From the NCBI GenBank assembly GCA_024688685.1, contig JAILDX010000014.1:1-64000 (forward strand): a stretch of DNA of 64,000 bases. Reading direction: 5' to 3'. This DNA comes from Saccharofermentans sp. GTDB lineage: Bacteria > Bacillota > Clostridia > Saccharofermentanales > Saccharofermentanaceae. This document shows positions 34,261-42,562 of the stretch, piece after piece (position 1 is the first letter of the stretch; every line of letters starts with the position of its first letter). The notes below the pieces were generated by a model. That model saw only the letters and a list, made by a program, of their open reading frames with translations. It was not told the DNA's origin and searched no databases. The position numbers were made by a program, and so were the translations under genes.

Positions 34261-35808
34261 ATGGATAAGTACATGATCATTGGAATTGCTGCAGTAGTGA
34301 TCTTTCTGCTGATAATCATCTTTACCAGCTACGTAAAGGCACCGCCGAACAAGGCATACATTATCACAGGTCTCAAGAAGAAGCCAAAGATCCTCATCGG
34401 TAAAGCAGGACTGAAGCTTCCCTTCCTTGAGAGGAAAGATGAGCTCCTTATCGAGCAGCTCTCGATCGATATCAAGACAGGAGATTTTGTTCCGACGGCA
34501 GACTTCATTGGTGTAAATATCGATGCTGTTGCAAAGGTCCAGATCAGGACAGATGAGGATGGCATCAAGCTCGCGATGAAGAACTTCCTCAATATGAACA
34601 GCACACAGATCAACGCACAGCTCGTTGATTCTCTGCAGGGTAACATGCGTGAGATCATCGGTACGATCACACTGAAGGAACTCTGCAATGACCGTAAGTC
34701 ATTCGGTGATCAGGTTCAGGAGAAGGCGCAGGTCGATATGAACAATCTGGGTATCCAGATCATCTCCTGCAATATCCAGCACGTTGAGGATAAGAACGAT
34801 CTCATCACTGCTCTGGGTCAGGACAATATGGCTACGATCCAGAAGACAGCTTCCATCGCAAAAGCAAATGCAGAGCGTGACGTTGCTATCGCACAGGCAG
34901 AGGCAGCAAAGGAAGCAAACGATGCAAAGGTTGCTGCTGATACAGAGATCGCTATTAAGCAGAACGATCTTGCTATCAAGAAGTCAGAGCTTCAGGTAGT
35001 ACAGGATTCAAAGAAGGCTGAGGCTGACGCTGCATACCGTATCCAGGAGCAGGCACAGAGAAAGTCGATCGAAGTCGCTAATACTGAAGCAGACATCGCT
35101 AAGCAGGAGAAAGAGATCGAGCTGAAGATGAAGGAAGCTCAGGTAAGAGAGCAGGCTCTTGATGCAGAGATCAAGAAGGCTGCAGATGCTGAGCGTTATC
35201 GTCAGCAGCAGATGGCTGATGTAGCTCTCTACAAGAGACAGAAGGAAGCTGAGGCACGCAAGTATGAGCTGGCACAGCAGGCAGAGGCTAAGAAGATCCA
35301 GGCTGAAGCTGATATGATCGCTATGCAGAGAGAAGCTGAAGGTATCAGGGCAAAGGGTGAAGCTGAAGCTGATGCAATCCGTGCAAGGGCAGAGGCTGAG
35401 GCTATCGGTATCGACAAGAAAGCTGAAGCTATGCAGAAGTATGGCGAGGCAGCTATCATCGAGATGCTCTGCAAGATGTATCCGCTTGTCGCAGAGGCTA
35501 TCGCAAAGCCGCTTGCAAACATCGATTCCATTACGATGTATGGTGAGGGTAATACAGCTAAGATGACAGAGGACATCACAAAGTCCTTCAAGCAGACAAT
35601 CGACGGCATCGGTGACAGCCTTGGAATTAACCTTGCAGCAGTCATCGGATCTTTCGCAGGAACGAAGCTTGCAGGCAATACAAACTTCGGTCTCGGACAG
35701 GTTCAGCCGAACACAGCTCCCGCCGCAGATACGGCAGGTGAGAAGATGAGTGAGGCACCGATCAAGATCGTTCCTTCAGAGCCTTCCAAGTCAGACGACG
35801 AGGAATGA
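34261..35808 (+). CDS. Flotillin-family membrane scaffold protein
   Basis: The start at 34261 (MDKYMIIGIAAV) follows AAGGGGGAAA; an in-frame ATG at 34219 has no such site. The 515 residues comprise a membrane hairpin at 5-22, an SPFH/band-7 domain (~25-195, with KAYIITGLKKKPKIL), then a long Ala/Glu/Lys coiled coil (~200-400: repeated AEAEA-type heptads), and a Gly/Asn/Pro-rich tail. Flotillins organise ordered membrane microdomains and influence membrane fluidity and protease complexes. The gene is monocistronic between two terminators. Confidence 0.95.
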   Translation: MDKYMIIGIAAVVIFLLIIIFTSYVKAPPNKAYIITGLKKKPKILIGKAGLKLPFLERKDELLIEQLSIDIKTGDFVPTADFIGVNIDAVAKVQIRTDEDGIKLAMKNFLNMNSTQINAQLVDSLQGNMREIIGTITLKELCNDRKSFGDQVQEKAQVDMNNLGIQIISCNIQHVEDKNDLITALGQDNMATIQKTASIAKANAERDVAIAQAEAAKEANDAKVAADTEIAIKQNDLAIKKSELQVVQDSKKAEADAAYRIQEQAQRKSIEVANTEADIAKQEKEIELKMKEAQVREQALDAEIKKAADAERYRQQQMADVALYKRQKEAEARKYELAQQAEAKKIQAEADMIAMQREAEGIRAKGEAEADAIRARAEAEAIGIDKKAEAMQKYGEAAIIEMLCKMYPLVAEAIAKPLANIDSITMYGEGNTAKMTEDITKSFKQTIDGIGDSLGINLAAVIGSFAGTKLAGNTNFGLGQVQPNTAPAADTAGEKMSEAPIKIVPSEPSKSDDEE

Positions 35809-35843
35809 TCGGGGGATAATCAAGTAAATATGTGACTATTTCG

Positions 35844-35875
35844 CCGTCCCGGACACATGTCCGGGGCGGTTTTTT
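35844..35875 (+). terminator. Rho-independent terminator after flotillin
   Basis: A 12-bp GC-rich stem CCGTCCCGGACA/TGTCCGGGGCGG (one G-U pair) is followed by TTTTTT. Confidence 0.93.
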
Positions 35876-35913
35876 ATGTGCTTTGTCAAGTGTTGCGGGT
35901 GTGTGTGGGAGTT

Positions 35914-35919
35914 TATAAT
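35914..35919 (+). promoter_or_regulatory. -10 box TATAAT before the MacB-like gene
   Basis: A perfect TATAAT with only a weak -35 (TTGCGG at 35893-35898). AAAGGAGAA follows before the ATG at 35953. Confidence 0.55.
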
Positions 35920-35952
35920 CCTTTTTGGGATTTCAAATAAAGGAGAATTGTT

Positions 35953-38319
35953 ATGTTAGAACTTAAGGACATCAGGAAGAGCTATGTTATTGGTGAGACA
36001 AAACAGCTCGTTCTCAAGGGAATCGATCTCAAGTTCAGAAAGAGCGAGTTTACGTCCATCCTTGGTTCTTCGGGAAGTGGTAAGACAACGCTTCTGAATA
36101 TTATCGGCGGCCTTGATAAATACGACAGCGGAGATCTCATCATTGATGGTATCTCCACGAGCAAGTATAAGGATGCTGACTGGGACTCCTACCGTAACTA
36201 CAGGGTAGGTTTTATTTTTCAGAGCTACAATCTCATTATGCATCAGAGCATTCTCGCTAATGTTGAGATGGCTCTCACTCTCTCCGGTGTTTCGAAGCAG
36301 GAGAGGAAAGAGAAGGCAAAGGAAGCTCTCATCAAGGTTGGTCTTGAAGAGCATATCGACAAAAAGCCTAACCAGCTTTCAGGCGGTCAGATGCAGAGAG
36401 TTGCCATCGCAAGAGCTCTCGTGAACGATCCGGAGATCATTCTTGCCGATGAGCCCACAGGTGCGCTCGATTCCACGACAAGCGTTCAGATCATGGATCT
36501 GCTCAAGGAGATCGCAGGCGACAAGCTCGTCATCATGGTTACTCATAACCCTGAACTCGCAAAGCAGTACTCAAGCAGGATCATCGAGCTCAAGGATGGT
36601 CTTATCATAAACGACAGCGATCCTTTTACAGGTGATGAGGAATGTGTAAAGACTGAGCCTGCCAAGAAGACAGCCATGTCACTGATGACATCATTGTCTC
36701 TGTCGTTCAACAACCTGCTTACAAAGAAGGGAAGAACATTCCTTACAGCTGTTGCGGGATCAATAGGTATAATTGGTATTGCGCTTATCCTGTCGCTTTC
36801 AAACGGTATTAACAAGATTGCAAAAAATATGGAGAGGGAGGGTGATTATTCCATCACGATCGAGAGATCCGGTTTCGATCTGTTTGGATCCCTCGCGACG
36901 ACATTTTCCTCAACTACGGCTCCCCAGGATTATGATAAGTATCTTATGTATTCCACGGACAATCTTGTTGAGAGTTCTGTCGTCAGCGCAAATGAGGGTA
37001 TCGCAACACGTAACAACCTCAAGGAGCTGAAGTCATATTTTGACAGCAACCCGGACTTTGCAGCAAACATTGAAAGTGTTGATTACAGATATAATATTGC
37101 ACTCCAGGTATATGACGGGGAGAAATACACAAAGATCAACCCCTCGGAACTGACGGGCCGCGAGGAGGACTGCTTTACCACATTTGATGCGGACAACGAG
37201 TATAATGAGCTTCTTGCAGGAAGACTTCCTGAGAACAATAACGAGATCGTGCTCCTGCTTGGTCATAACAATACGGTAAAAGACTCAATGCTCTACACAC
37301 TCGGCATTAAGGATGTATCAGTGCTGAAGGAGGATCTCGCAAAGATCGCTAAAGATACGTCATACAGAGTCAAGCCTTCCACTTTCTCTTTCGATGAGAT
37401 ACTTGGAAGAAAGTTTAAGGTCATCCTCAATACGGATCCTTATATCATGGAGAACGGCATTGCAGTTGATCATTCAGATGACCTCGACCATATGAAGAGC
37501 GTGATCGATGCAGGAAGAGAGCTTACGGTCGTAGGTGTCATTGCCAATGTGTCACAGCTCGACAGTGCGTTTGGCTACAATTCCGAACTCGTTGCTGAGA
37601 TAGTTGCAGATATAAGAAATACAGAGATATTCAGTGCGCAGATGGCAGACAGAGAGACCAACGTCCTGACAGGAGAGGCTTTCGACGGACTCATGAATAC
37701 CTTCGACAGCGTTTCGGAGCAGCTTGGTATTTATGAGGATGGAGATCCGTCTACGATCATTATCTCTCCCAAGAGTTACGAATCGAAGCAGAAGATCGTT
37801 GAGATCCTGAACGCATATAACGAGGCAAAGAAGGCAGAAGGCAGGGAGGATCTCGTAGTATCCTATTCCGATACAGTGAAGACTCTCGTCGGCGGCGCTA
37901 CAAAGATCGTTGATATCGTTTCTTATGTGCTTATTGCTTTCGTTGCGATAAGTCTCCTGGTATCCAGCATCATGATCGCCATCATCACTTACATCTCCGT
38001 TCTCGAGAGGACAAAGGAGATCGGTATACTGAGAGCCATCGGTGCAAGCAAGAAGGACATTACGAGAGTATTCAGAGCCGAGACGATAATCGAAGGTCTT
38101 ATCTCCGGTGTACTTGGTGTTCTAGCGGCATTTATCCTTACTCTCATCGTAAATGTGGTAGTAGGTGCTTTCTCTGACTTCAAGAATATCGCGAGCATGC
38201 CTGTTCTCGGTGCATTCGGTCTTATCCTTCTCAGCGTACTGCTTAATGTGATCGCAGGCAGCAGACCGGCAAGCATGGCGGCTAAGAGGAACCCTGTTGA
38301 GGCACTAAGGAGTGAGTGA
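35953..38319 (+). CDS. MacB-like ABC transporter, ATPase and FtsX permease fused
   Basis: The 788-residue protein joins an N-terminal ATPase (~1-225: GSSGSGKTTLLN, LSGGQMQRVAIARAL, IILADEPTGALD, VTHNPE) to an FtsX/MacB-type permease. The permease has helix one at ~260-290, a ~360-residue extracytoplasmic domain, and three helices from ~640, ending in the SRPASMAAKRNPVEALRSE family signature. Such single-chain type VII exporters act as homodimers in antibiotic or peptide resistance or cell-wall stress. The product of this one is not known. It is followed by a large inverted-repeat element. Confidence 0.93.
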   Translation: MLELKDIRKSYVIGETKQLVLKGIDLKFRKSEFTSILGSSGSGKTTLLNIIGGLDKYDSGDLIIDGISTSKYKDADWDSYRNYRVGFIFQSYNLIMHQSILANVEMALTLSGVSKQERKEKAKEALIKVGLEEHIDKKPNQLSGGQMQRVAIARALVNDPEIILADEPTGALDSTTSVQIMDLLKEIAGDKLVIMVTHNPELAKQYSSRIIELKDGLIINDSDPFTGDEECVKTEPAKKTAMSLMTSLSLSFNNLLTKKGRTFLTAVAGSIGIIGIALILSLSNGINKIAKNMEREGDYSITIERSGFDLFGSLATTFSSTTAPQDYDKYLMYSTDNLVESSVVSANEGIATRNNLKELKSYFDSNPDFAANIESVDYRYNIALQVYDGEKYTKINPSELTGREEDCFTTFDADNEYNELLAGRLPENNNEIVLLLGHNNTVKDSMLYTLGIKDVSVLKEDLAKIAKDTSYRVKPSTFSFDEILGRKFKVILNTDPYIMENGIAVDHSDDLDHMKSVIDAGRELTVVGVIANVSQLDSAFGYNSELVAEIVADIRNTEIFSAQMADRETNVLTGEAFDGLMNTFDSVSEQLGIYEDGDPSTIIISPKSYESKQKIVEILNAYNEAKKAEGREDLVVSYSDTVKTLVGGATKIVDIVSYVLIAFVAISLLVSSIMIAIITYISVLERTKEIGILRAIGASKKDITRVFRAETIIEGLISGVLGVLAAFILTLIVNVVVGAFSDFKNIASMPVLGAFGLILLSVLLNVIAGSRPASMAAKRNPVEALRSE

Positions 38320-38494
38320 GCCTTCCGCGGCTTCAGTCCTCGAAGAGAAGTCCGAGATACCTTCCCGGCTTCTGTCCTCGACGCACTGTTAAATATCTGC
38401 AGACCGTAAGTGCGTGTTAGTGCGTCTGCGGTAAGTCCGCCGGGAAGGTATCGTCCTTCTTAAAGCGGAAGTCCGCCGCAGAAGCCTCACTTAC
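38312..38494. repeat. Large nested inverted-repeat element between convergent genes
   Basis: The outer arms GTGAGTGAG-CTTC-GCGGC (from 38312) and their imperfect complement ending at 38494 enclose a perfect 14-bp pair, GATACCTTCCCGGC (38356-38369) and GCCGGGAAGGTATC (38439-38452). That pair in turn encloses smaller pairs (CGCACT/AGTGCG, GCAGAC/GTCTGC). AGTCCGCCG occurs twice. The fold would use nearly all ~180 bases. No T-tract follows on either strand, so it is not a plain terminator. Confidence 0.75.
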
Positions 38495-38512
38495 AGAGCA
38501 GTGGTATAGGGA

Positions 38513-40690
38513 TCAGCCCTTTGGCTGGTCCTTGTGCCTTTGTTCCTTGTCTGAATAGAGTTTCTCGTCGGCCATATTCATCAGACGCTCGAGAAGCGGA
38601 TCTATCCTTCCGGCAGGGAAGTCGCTTACGGGGCAGGATGCAATGCCGATGCTCGCAAGGACCTTATACGGCTTTCCCGTAAGTCCTGAATCGTACTGTG
38701 CGGCATCCTCGATCTCTGATCTTATCTTGTCTGCCTCGACGTCCAGAGGAGTGTCACTGAGGACGATAAAAGCAAACTCATCTCCACCGAAACGTGAAGA
38801 TATTCCAAGCTTGTGAACTCTTGTCTGTATAGCATAGGCGAGAGCCTTTATGACGACGTCACCTTCCTGGTGGCCGTAATTATCGTTGATGGGCTTCAGG
38901 TTATCGAGATCCATCGTTACATAGTTAAAGATCTTATTCCTGTTCTTGGGATCTTTGACGAGTTTTCCGACTCTCGACAGGAAGCCGCGCCTGTTGTAAA
39001 GACCTGTCATGTAATCGCGCTCCGCGATTGACTTCATCTCACGGTTCATGGTGAGCATCTTATTGTTGTTAAGAACGGCGTGGACTATCGATGACACATA
39101 AGACTCCATCTCCTCAAAGCGCTGCTGCAGTCTGAGAGATATCGTGGAGGCGCCCGTGCAGATATAGCCGTATGATTCCTCAGCCGACCTCAGCTGGCTG
39201 AACAGAAGGTAATTTATGCCGCTGTCCCTGTTCATGATAATGTTCTGATAGGGGATCAGATAAGGCGAGTTAAAAGTCTTGTTGCCGAACTCATACTTGT
39301 CCTTCCACGATGAATAGATGGAATTGGTGCAGTGATCGGATTCGGTAATAGCCACGAAGAACATCTGATCCTTCCACAGCCACAGATGATTATCGAGGAA
39401 CGATGCCAGGAGTTTTGTATCGCCGATGGTGATGGCCTTCGCCGTCAGTCTGCCCATCTCGTGAACGTGCATGAAATAGTCCTGGTTGTCCTTGAAGAGA
39501 GTGGAAGTGATATGGCGTATCTCCTCCAGACTTGTGATGTTGCAGCCGCAGGAATGCTTGTACAGCACGTTATAAGGGATCTTGTATGAGAGCGTCTCAG
39601 CAGGCGAATCCTCGTCCCAGTTATCGAGTGTCTGTGCGATTATGCGTGCCACCTCGGAATAATCCGGCTCAGCTGTAGTGATAGTGGGATAGTGGTAAAG
39701 GGCATCCTTTATTCCGTCGAAACCGGTAATGATGCAATCCTCAGGAATATTGTAGCCGAGAGAGATCAGATAATCACAGCATCCCATGGCCATCGTATCA
39801 TTTGCACAGATGATCGCCTCAGGGAGCTTGTTGTCGTTCTCCGCGAAAAACTCCTCCAGCGCCTGCTTGGCAGGGATATACCAGAAGTCTCCATAGATGA
39901 TCTTATTGCGGTCAACAGGCAGGTCATGAGCCTTCAGTTCTTCCTTGAATACCCTGATCCTCTCCTCCGAGAAAAGGTTGCCCTTAAAGCCGGCCATCAT
40001 CAATATATCTTTTACGTTATGAGCTTCGATAATATGCTTTACGATCGTGCGGAATCCGTCGACATATCCGAGTCCGAAATTGATACATCCTTCACCCTCA
40101 TGTTCGAGCATGAATACAGGGATGCCCTTATCGTGTCCGAGCTTGATCAGATGTTCAGTCAGGTAGGGAGACTTGAGCATCTCGGCAAAGACGACGATTC
40201 CGGCCGGATCGAGCTTCATCATTATATCCGCGAGCTGGAACTCTATCTGTGCCTTTGAGAAGGCTACCGTCTGGTTTGTGCCAAACGTGAAGCAGCAGAT
40301 TATATATTTTGATGCAAGTTCGGGTATGTTGAGCTTGGACAGGAACATGTTGAGGTTCTCTGAATCCTCCCATGAACCGCAGACGACAAGCGCCTTTCTG
40401 TCAGAATCGGCGGGTGTGTCACTCAGCGCATATGTGAACTTGGGATTCTCTTTAGCAGCATCTTCCAGGACACGCTCGAGCTTCGGCACATACGTCCTGA
40501 TCGAGGCATCAACATTATCGATGCCGCACAGTTCAAGATGACGCGGTTCCTCGAGAGTCGTAAGCATATCGTAGAGCGCATCGAGATTTGCTCCGTAATA
40601 ATCAGGGAAATTAAACGCTTCCTTGATCAGGGCGTGCAGCGCCTCTTTGCCGACCAAACCGGTAAGATTGATAAAGATAGCGTTATTCAT
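38513..40690 (-). CDS. Barstar - LacI-type sensor - GGDEF fusion protein
   Basis: The 725-residue protein opens with a full barstar domain (residues ~1-90). FPDYYGANLDALYDMLT matches the barnase-binding helix, with Asp37 and Asp41 standing for barstar Asp35 and Asp39 and Tyr31/32 for Tyr29/30. Then follow a periplasmic-binding/LacI-type ligand domain without DNA-binding helix (~98-345; ICANDTMAMGCCDYL, CIITGFDG), a ~200-residue helical linker domain and a GGDEF cyclase (~560-725) with RFGGDEF at 633-639 and no RxxD site. No signal peptide or membrane helix is present, so it is cytoplasmic. The start lies 3 bases after the barnase stop, with GGAGAA inside the barnase gene. It should bind barnase and make a cyclic dinucleotide; linkage of the two is inferred. 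Confidence 0.9.
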   Translation of the reverse strand: MNNAIFINLTGLVGKEALHALIKEAFNFPDYYGANLDALYDMLTTLEEPRHLELCGIDNVDASIRTYVPKLERVLEDAAKENPKFTYALSDTPADSDRKALVVCGSWEDSENLNMFLSKLNIPELASKYIICCFTFGTNQTVAFSKAQIEFQLADIMMKLDPAGIVVFAEMLKSPYLTEHLIKLGHDKGIPVFMLEHEGEGCINFGLGYVDGFRTIVKHIIEAHNVKDILMMAGFKGNLFSEERIRVFKEELKAHDLPVDRNKIIYGDFWYIPAKQALEEFFAENDNKLPEAIICANDTMAMGCCDYLISLGYNIPEDCIITGFDGIKDALYHYPTITTAEPDYSEVARIIAQTLDNWDEDSPAETLSYKIPYNVLYKHSCGCNITSLEEIRHITSTLFKDNQDYFMHVHEMGRLTAKAITIGDTKLLASFLDNHLWLWKDQMFFVAITESDHCTNSIYSSWKDKYEFGNKTFNSPYLIPYQNIIMNRDSGINYLLFSQLRSAEESYGYICTGASTISLRLQQRFEEMESYVSSIVHAVLNNNKMLTMNREMKSIAERDYMTGLYNRRGFLSRVGKLVKDPKNRNKIFNYVTMDLDNLKPINDNYGHQEGDVVIKALAYAIQTRVHKLGISSRFGGDEFAFIVLSDTPLDVEADKIRSEIEDAAQYDSGLTGKPYKVLASIGIASCPVSDFPAGRIDPLLERLMNMADEKLYSDKEQRHKDQPKG

Positions 40691-40693
40691 GTA

Positions 40694-41182
40694 TTATGGT
40701 TCTCCATAAAGAAGCTCAAATGAATTGTAGTGGTCCTCTGTGTAGTATATCAAACCGTCGTCAGAATATACAATCCTTTTACTGCCCCGGTCCTCCCGGT
40801 GCATCGTGTCGATGTCACACTCATAAAAATCACGTCCGGGGGCATCCGGCAGATATCCTTCATAGTTACCAAAGTGGTCTCCGCCAATGCATGCGCCGTA
40901 CAGATACGGGTCAAGATTTCCGCTTTCCCAGCCAAGCGCTCTGGCCTGTTTCTTAGTTATATAATTGGACGGCAGATGACCATACACGTAAAGATAAAGA
41001 GCTACGTCATCTTTGGAAGAATATGCTCCATCCTCATCGATGTCATAAAAATCTGCGTATTCAGTTGCTGCGGCAGCAGTCGTCTCGTCAAAGAAGTCTT
41101 CCGAAAACATGCATCCGGAAAAACCTGCGATGACAGCGAGGATTATAAGTACGGATATTATCTTCTTTATAACGCTTCTCAT
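40694..41182 (-). CDS. Barnase-family ribonuclease, lipoprotein
   Basis: The 162-residue protein has a signal with lipobox GFSGC (Cys24) and a barnase domain (~55-160): LPSNYITKKQARALGW, IGGDHFGNYEGYLPDAPGR, RIVYSDDGLIYYTEDHYNSF. All catalytic positions of Bacillus barnase are matched: Lys in ITKK (K27), Glu121 (E73), Arg132 and Arg136 (R83, R87) and His151 (H102). It should cut RNA and be kept at the outer face of the membrane or be released. The ATG follows CGGAGAA, with an extended -10 box upstream. The next gene supplies the barstar immunity domain. Confidence 0.92.
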   Translation of the reverse strand: MRSVIKKIISVLIILAVIAGFSGCMFSEDFFDETTAAAATEYADFYDIDEDGAYSSKDDVALYLYVYGHLPSNYITKKQARALGWESGNLDPYLYGACIGGDHFGNYEGYLPDAPGRDFYECDIDTMHREDRGSKRIVYSDDGLIYYTEDHYNSFELLYGEP

Positions 41183-41201
41183 ATTATTCTCCGACTATTT
41201 T

Positions 41202-41210
41202 ATTTTATCA
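41202..41210 (-). promoter_or_regulatory. Extended -10 promoter TGATAAAAT for the barnase/barstar pair
   Basis: Minus strand, 19 bases before the barnase ATG. Confidence 0.6.
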
Positions 41211-41244
41211 CGATTTCGTTGCAACATTCAGCAGGTTTTGATTG

Positions 41245-41250
41245 TATATA
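41245..41250 (+). promoter_or_regulatory. Putative -10 region of the serpin gene
   Basis: TGTATATAT lies about 35 bases before the ATG at 41285; AAAGGGG serves as ribosome binding site. No clear -35 box. Confidence 0.35.
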
Positions 41251-41284
41251 TGATGTAGCTCAGTACGAAAGGGGTTAGTTAGAA

Positions 41285-42562
41285 ATGAAAAAGATTATAT
41301 CGACAGTATTGATGACATCAGTGATGGCGGGTGCATTCTGCGCATGTACGCCTAAGACTCCGCAGTCCAATCCTGCGGTAATCGTCAATTCAGGCGAACC
41401 GGTCCAGGTTAATATCCAGGAGCTTTCGGCAAGTGCTTCCGACAAATACAGAAGAGCATATCTCAACGCTTCGTTCGATCTTCTGAAAACGCAGATCGGA
41501 AACAATGGGAATACCATGATCTCTCCTGCATCGATCCTCATAGCTCTCGCTATGGCTGAATCCGGTGCGAACGGACAGACAAGAGAGCAGATGGCAGCTC
41601 TGTGGGGAGGAGAGGGCGATTCCGATGCACAGATCTCATATGCTGCTGAACTTCTGAGAAGGCTCAATGATTCAGAGGGAGTCTCGATGCACGCGGCTGA
41701 TGCCATGTGGATCAATGAGAGGATCCTGTCCGGCACTATCAGAGGGGAGTATGTTGATTTTGTGAGAGACAATTTCGATGCCGAGATCAATTCGGAGGAG
41801 TTCTCACCTGAGACAGTTGAAAGGATAAATGAATGGGTTAATGAGCATACAGATGAGATGATCGACAGAGTTCTGGATGATCTTAATCCCAATGCGGCAG
41901 AGGTTCTTCTGAACGCGATCGCTTTTGACGGTTCGTGGGGTGAGCAGTATGAGGATTATCAAGTTCATGAGGGAACGTTCAGGAATGCGGCAGGCCAGGA
42001 ACAGACAGTCAATATCATGAACGGCAGTGAGACTTATTATCTTGAGAATGATCTCGCTGAAGGCTTTATCAAGTACTACGAGGGCGGTCAGTATGCGTAT
42101 ATCGTAATGCTCCCTAAGGATGAGAATCAGAGTGCGGATGAGATGCTCGCACAGTTTACGGGTGACAGTTTCGAGGAGTATATGAACAGCAGGACAGCTG
42201 AGTATACTGTCTATACAAGACTTCCCGAATACTCATACGATTACGAATGCAGGCTTAACGATGCTCTGAATGAGCTTGGTGTAGTTGATGCTTTTGATGA
42301 ATTCGACGCTGATTTTACCGGCATCGCAACTCTGCCTGATGATGCAAATCTCTATATCGGTTCAGTCATTCACAAGACACACATTGAGGTCGACAGGACA
42401 GGTACAAGAGCAGCGGCTGTAACCGCAGTTACACTCGACGCTGCAGGCGCCATCATGGATGAGCAGATCAAGGAAGTTTTCTGTGAGAGACCGTTCGCTT
42501 ATGCGATCGTCGACATGACGGACAACACTCCCGTATTTATCGGAACGGTCAATGAGATCTGA
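41285..42562 (+). CDS. Serpin-family protease inhibitor, lipoprotein
   Basis: The 425-residue protein has a lipoprotein signal (AGAFCAC) and a complete serpin fold: NTMISPASILIALAMAESGANG, LLNAIAFDGSWGEQY, YIVMLPKDEN, and the C-terminal PFAYAIVDMTDNTPVFIGTVNE. The hinge of the reactive loop is GTRAAAVTAVTL, with small residues as needed for insertion, so inhibition by the suicide mechanism is likely. Counting from the hinge Gly (P15), P1 would be Ala in LDAA-GA, pointing to elastase- or subtilisin-like targets. Serpins are scattered in bacteria, mostly host-associated. It is divergent from the barnase gene. Its end overlaps the next gene tail to tail by 14 bases. Confidence 0.95.
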   Translation: MKKIISTVLMTSVMAGAFCACTPKTPQSNPAVIVNSGEPVQVNIQELSASASDKYRRAYLNASFDLLKTQIGNNGNTMISPASILIALAMAESGANGQTREQMAALWGGEGDSDAQISYAAELLRRLNDSEGVSMHAADAMWINERILSGTIRGEYVDFVRDNFDAEINSEEFSPETVERINEWVNEHTDEMIDRVLDDLNPNAAEVLLNAIAFDGSWGEQYEDYQVHEGTFRNAAGQEQTVNIMNGSETYYLENDLAEGFIKYYEGGQYAYIVMLPKDENQSADEMLAQFTGDSFEEYMNSRTAEYTVYTRLPEYSYDYECRLNDALNELGVVDAFDEFDADFTGIATLPDDANLYIGSVIHKTHIEVDRTGTRAAAVTAVTLDAAGAIMDEQIKEVFCERPFAYAIVDMTDNTPVFIGTVNEI

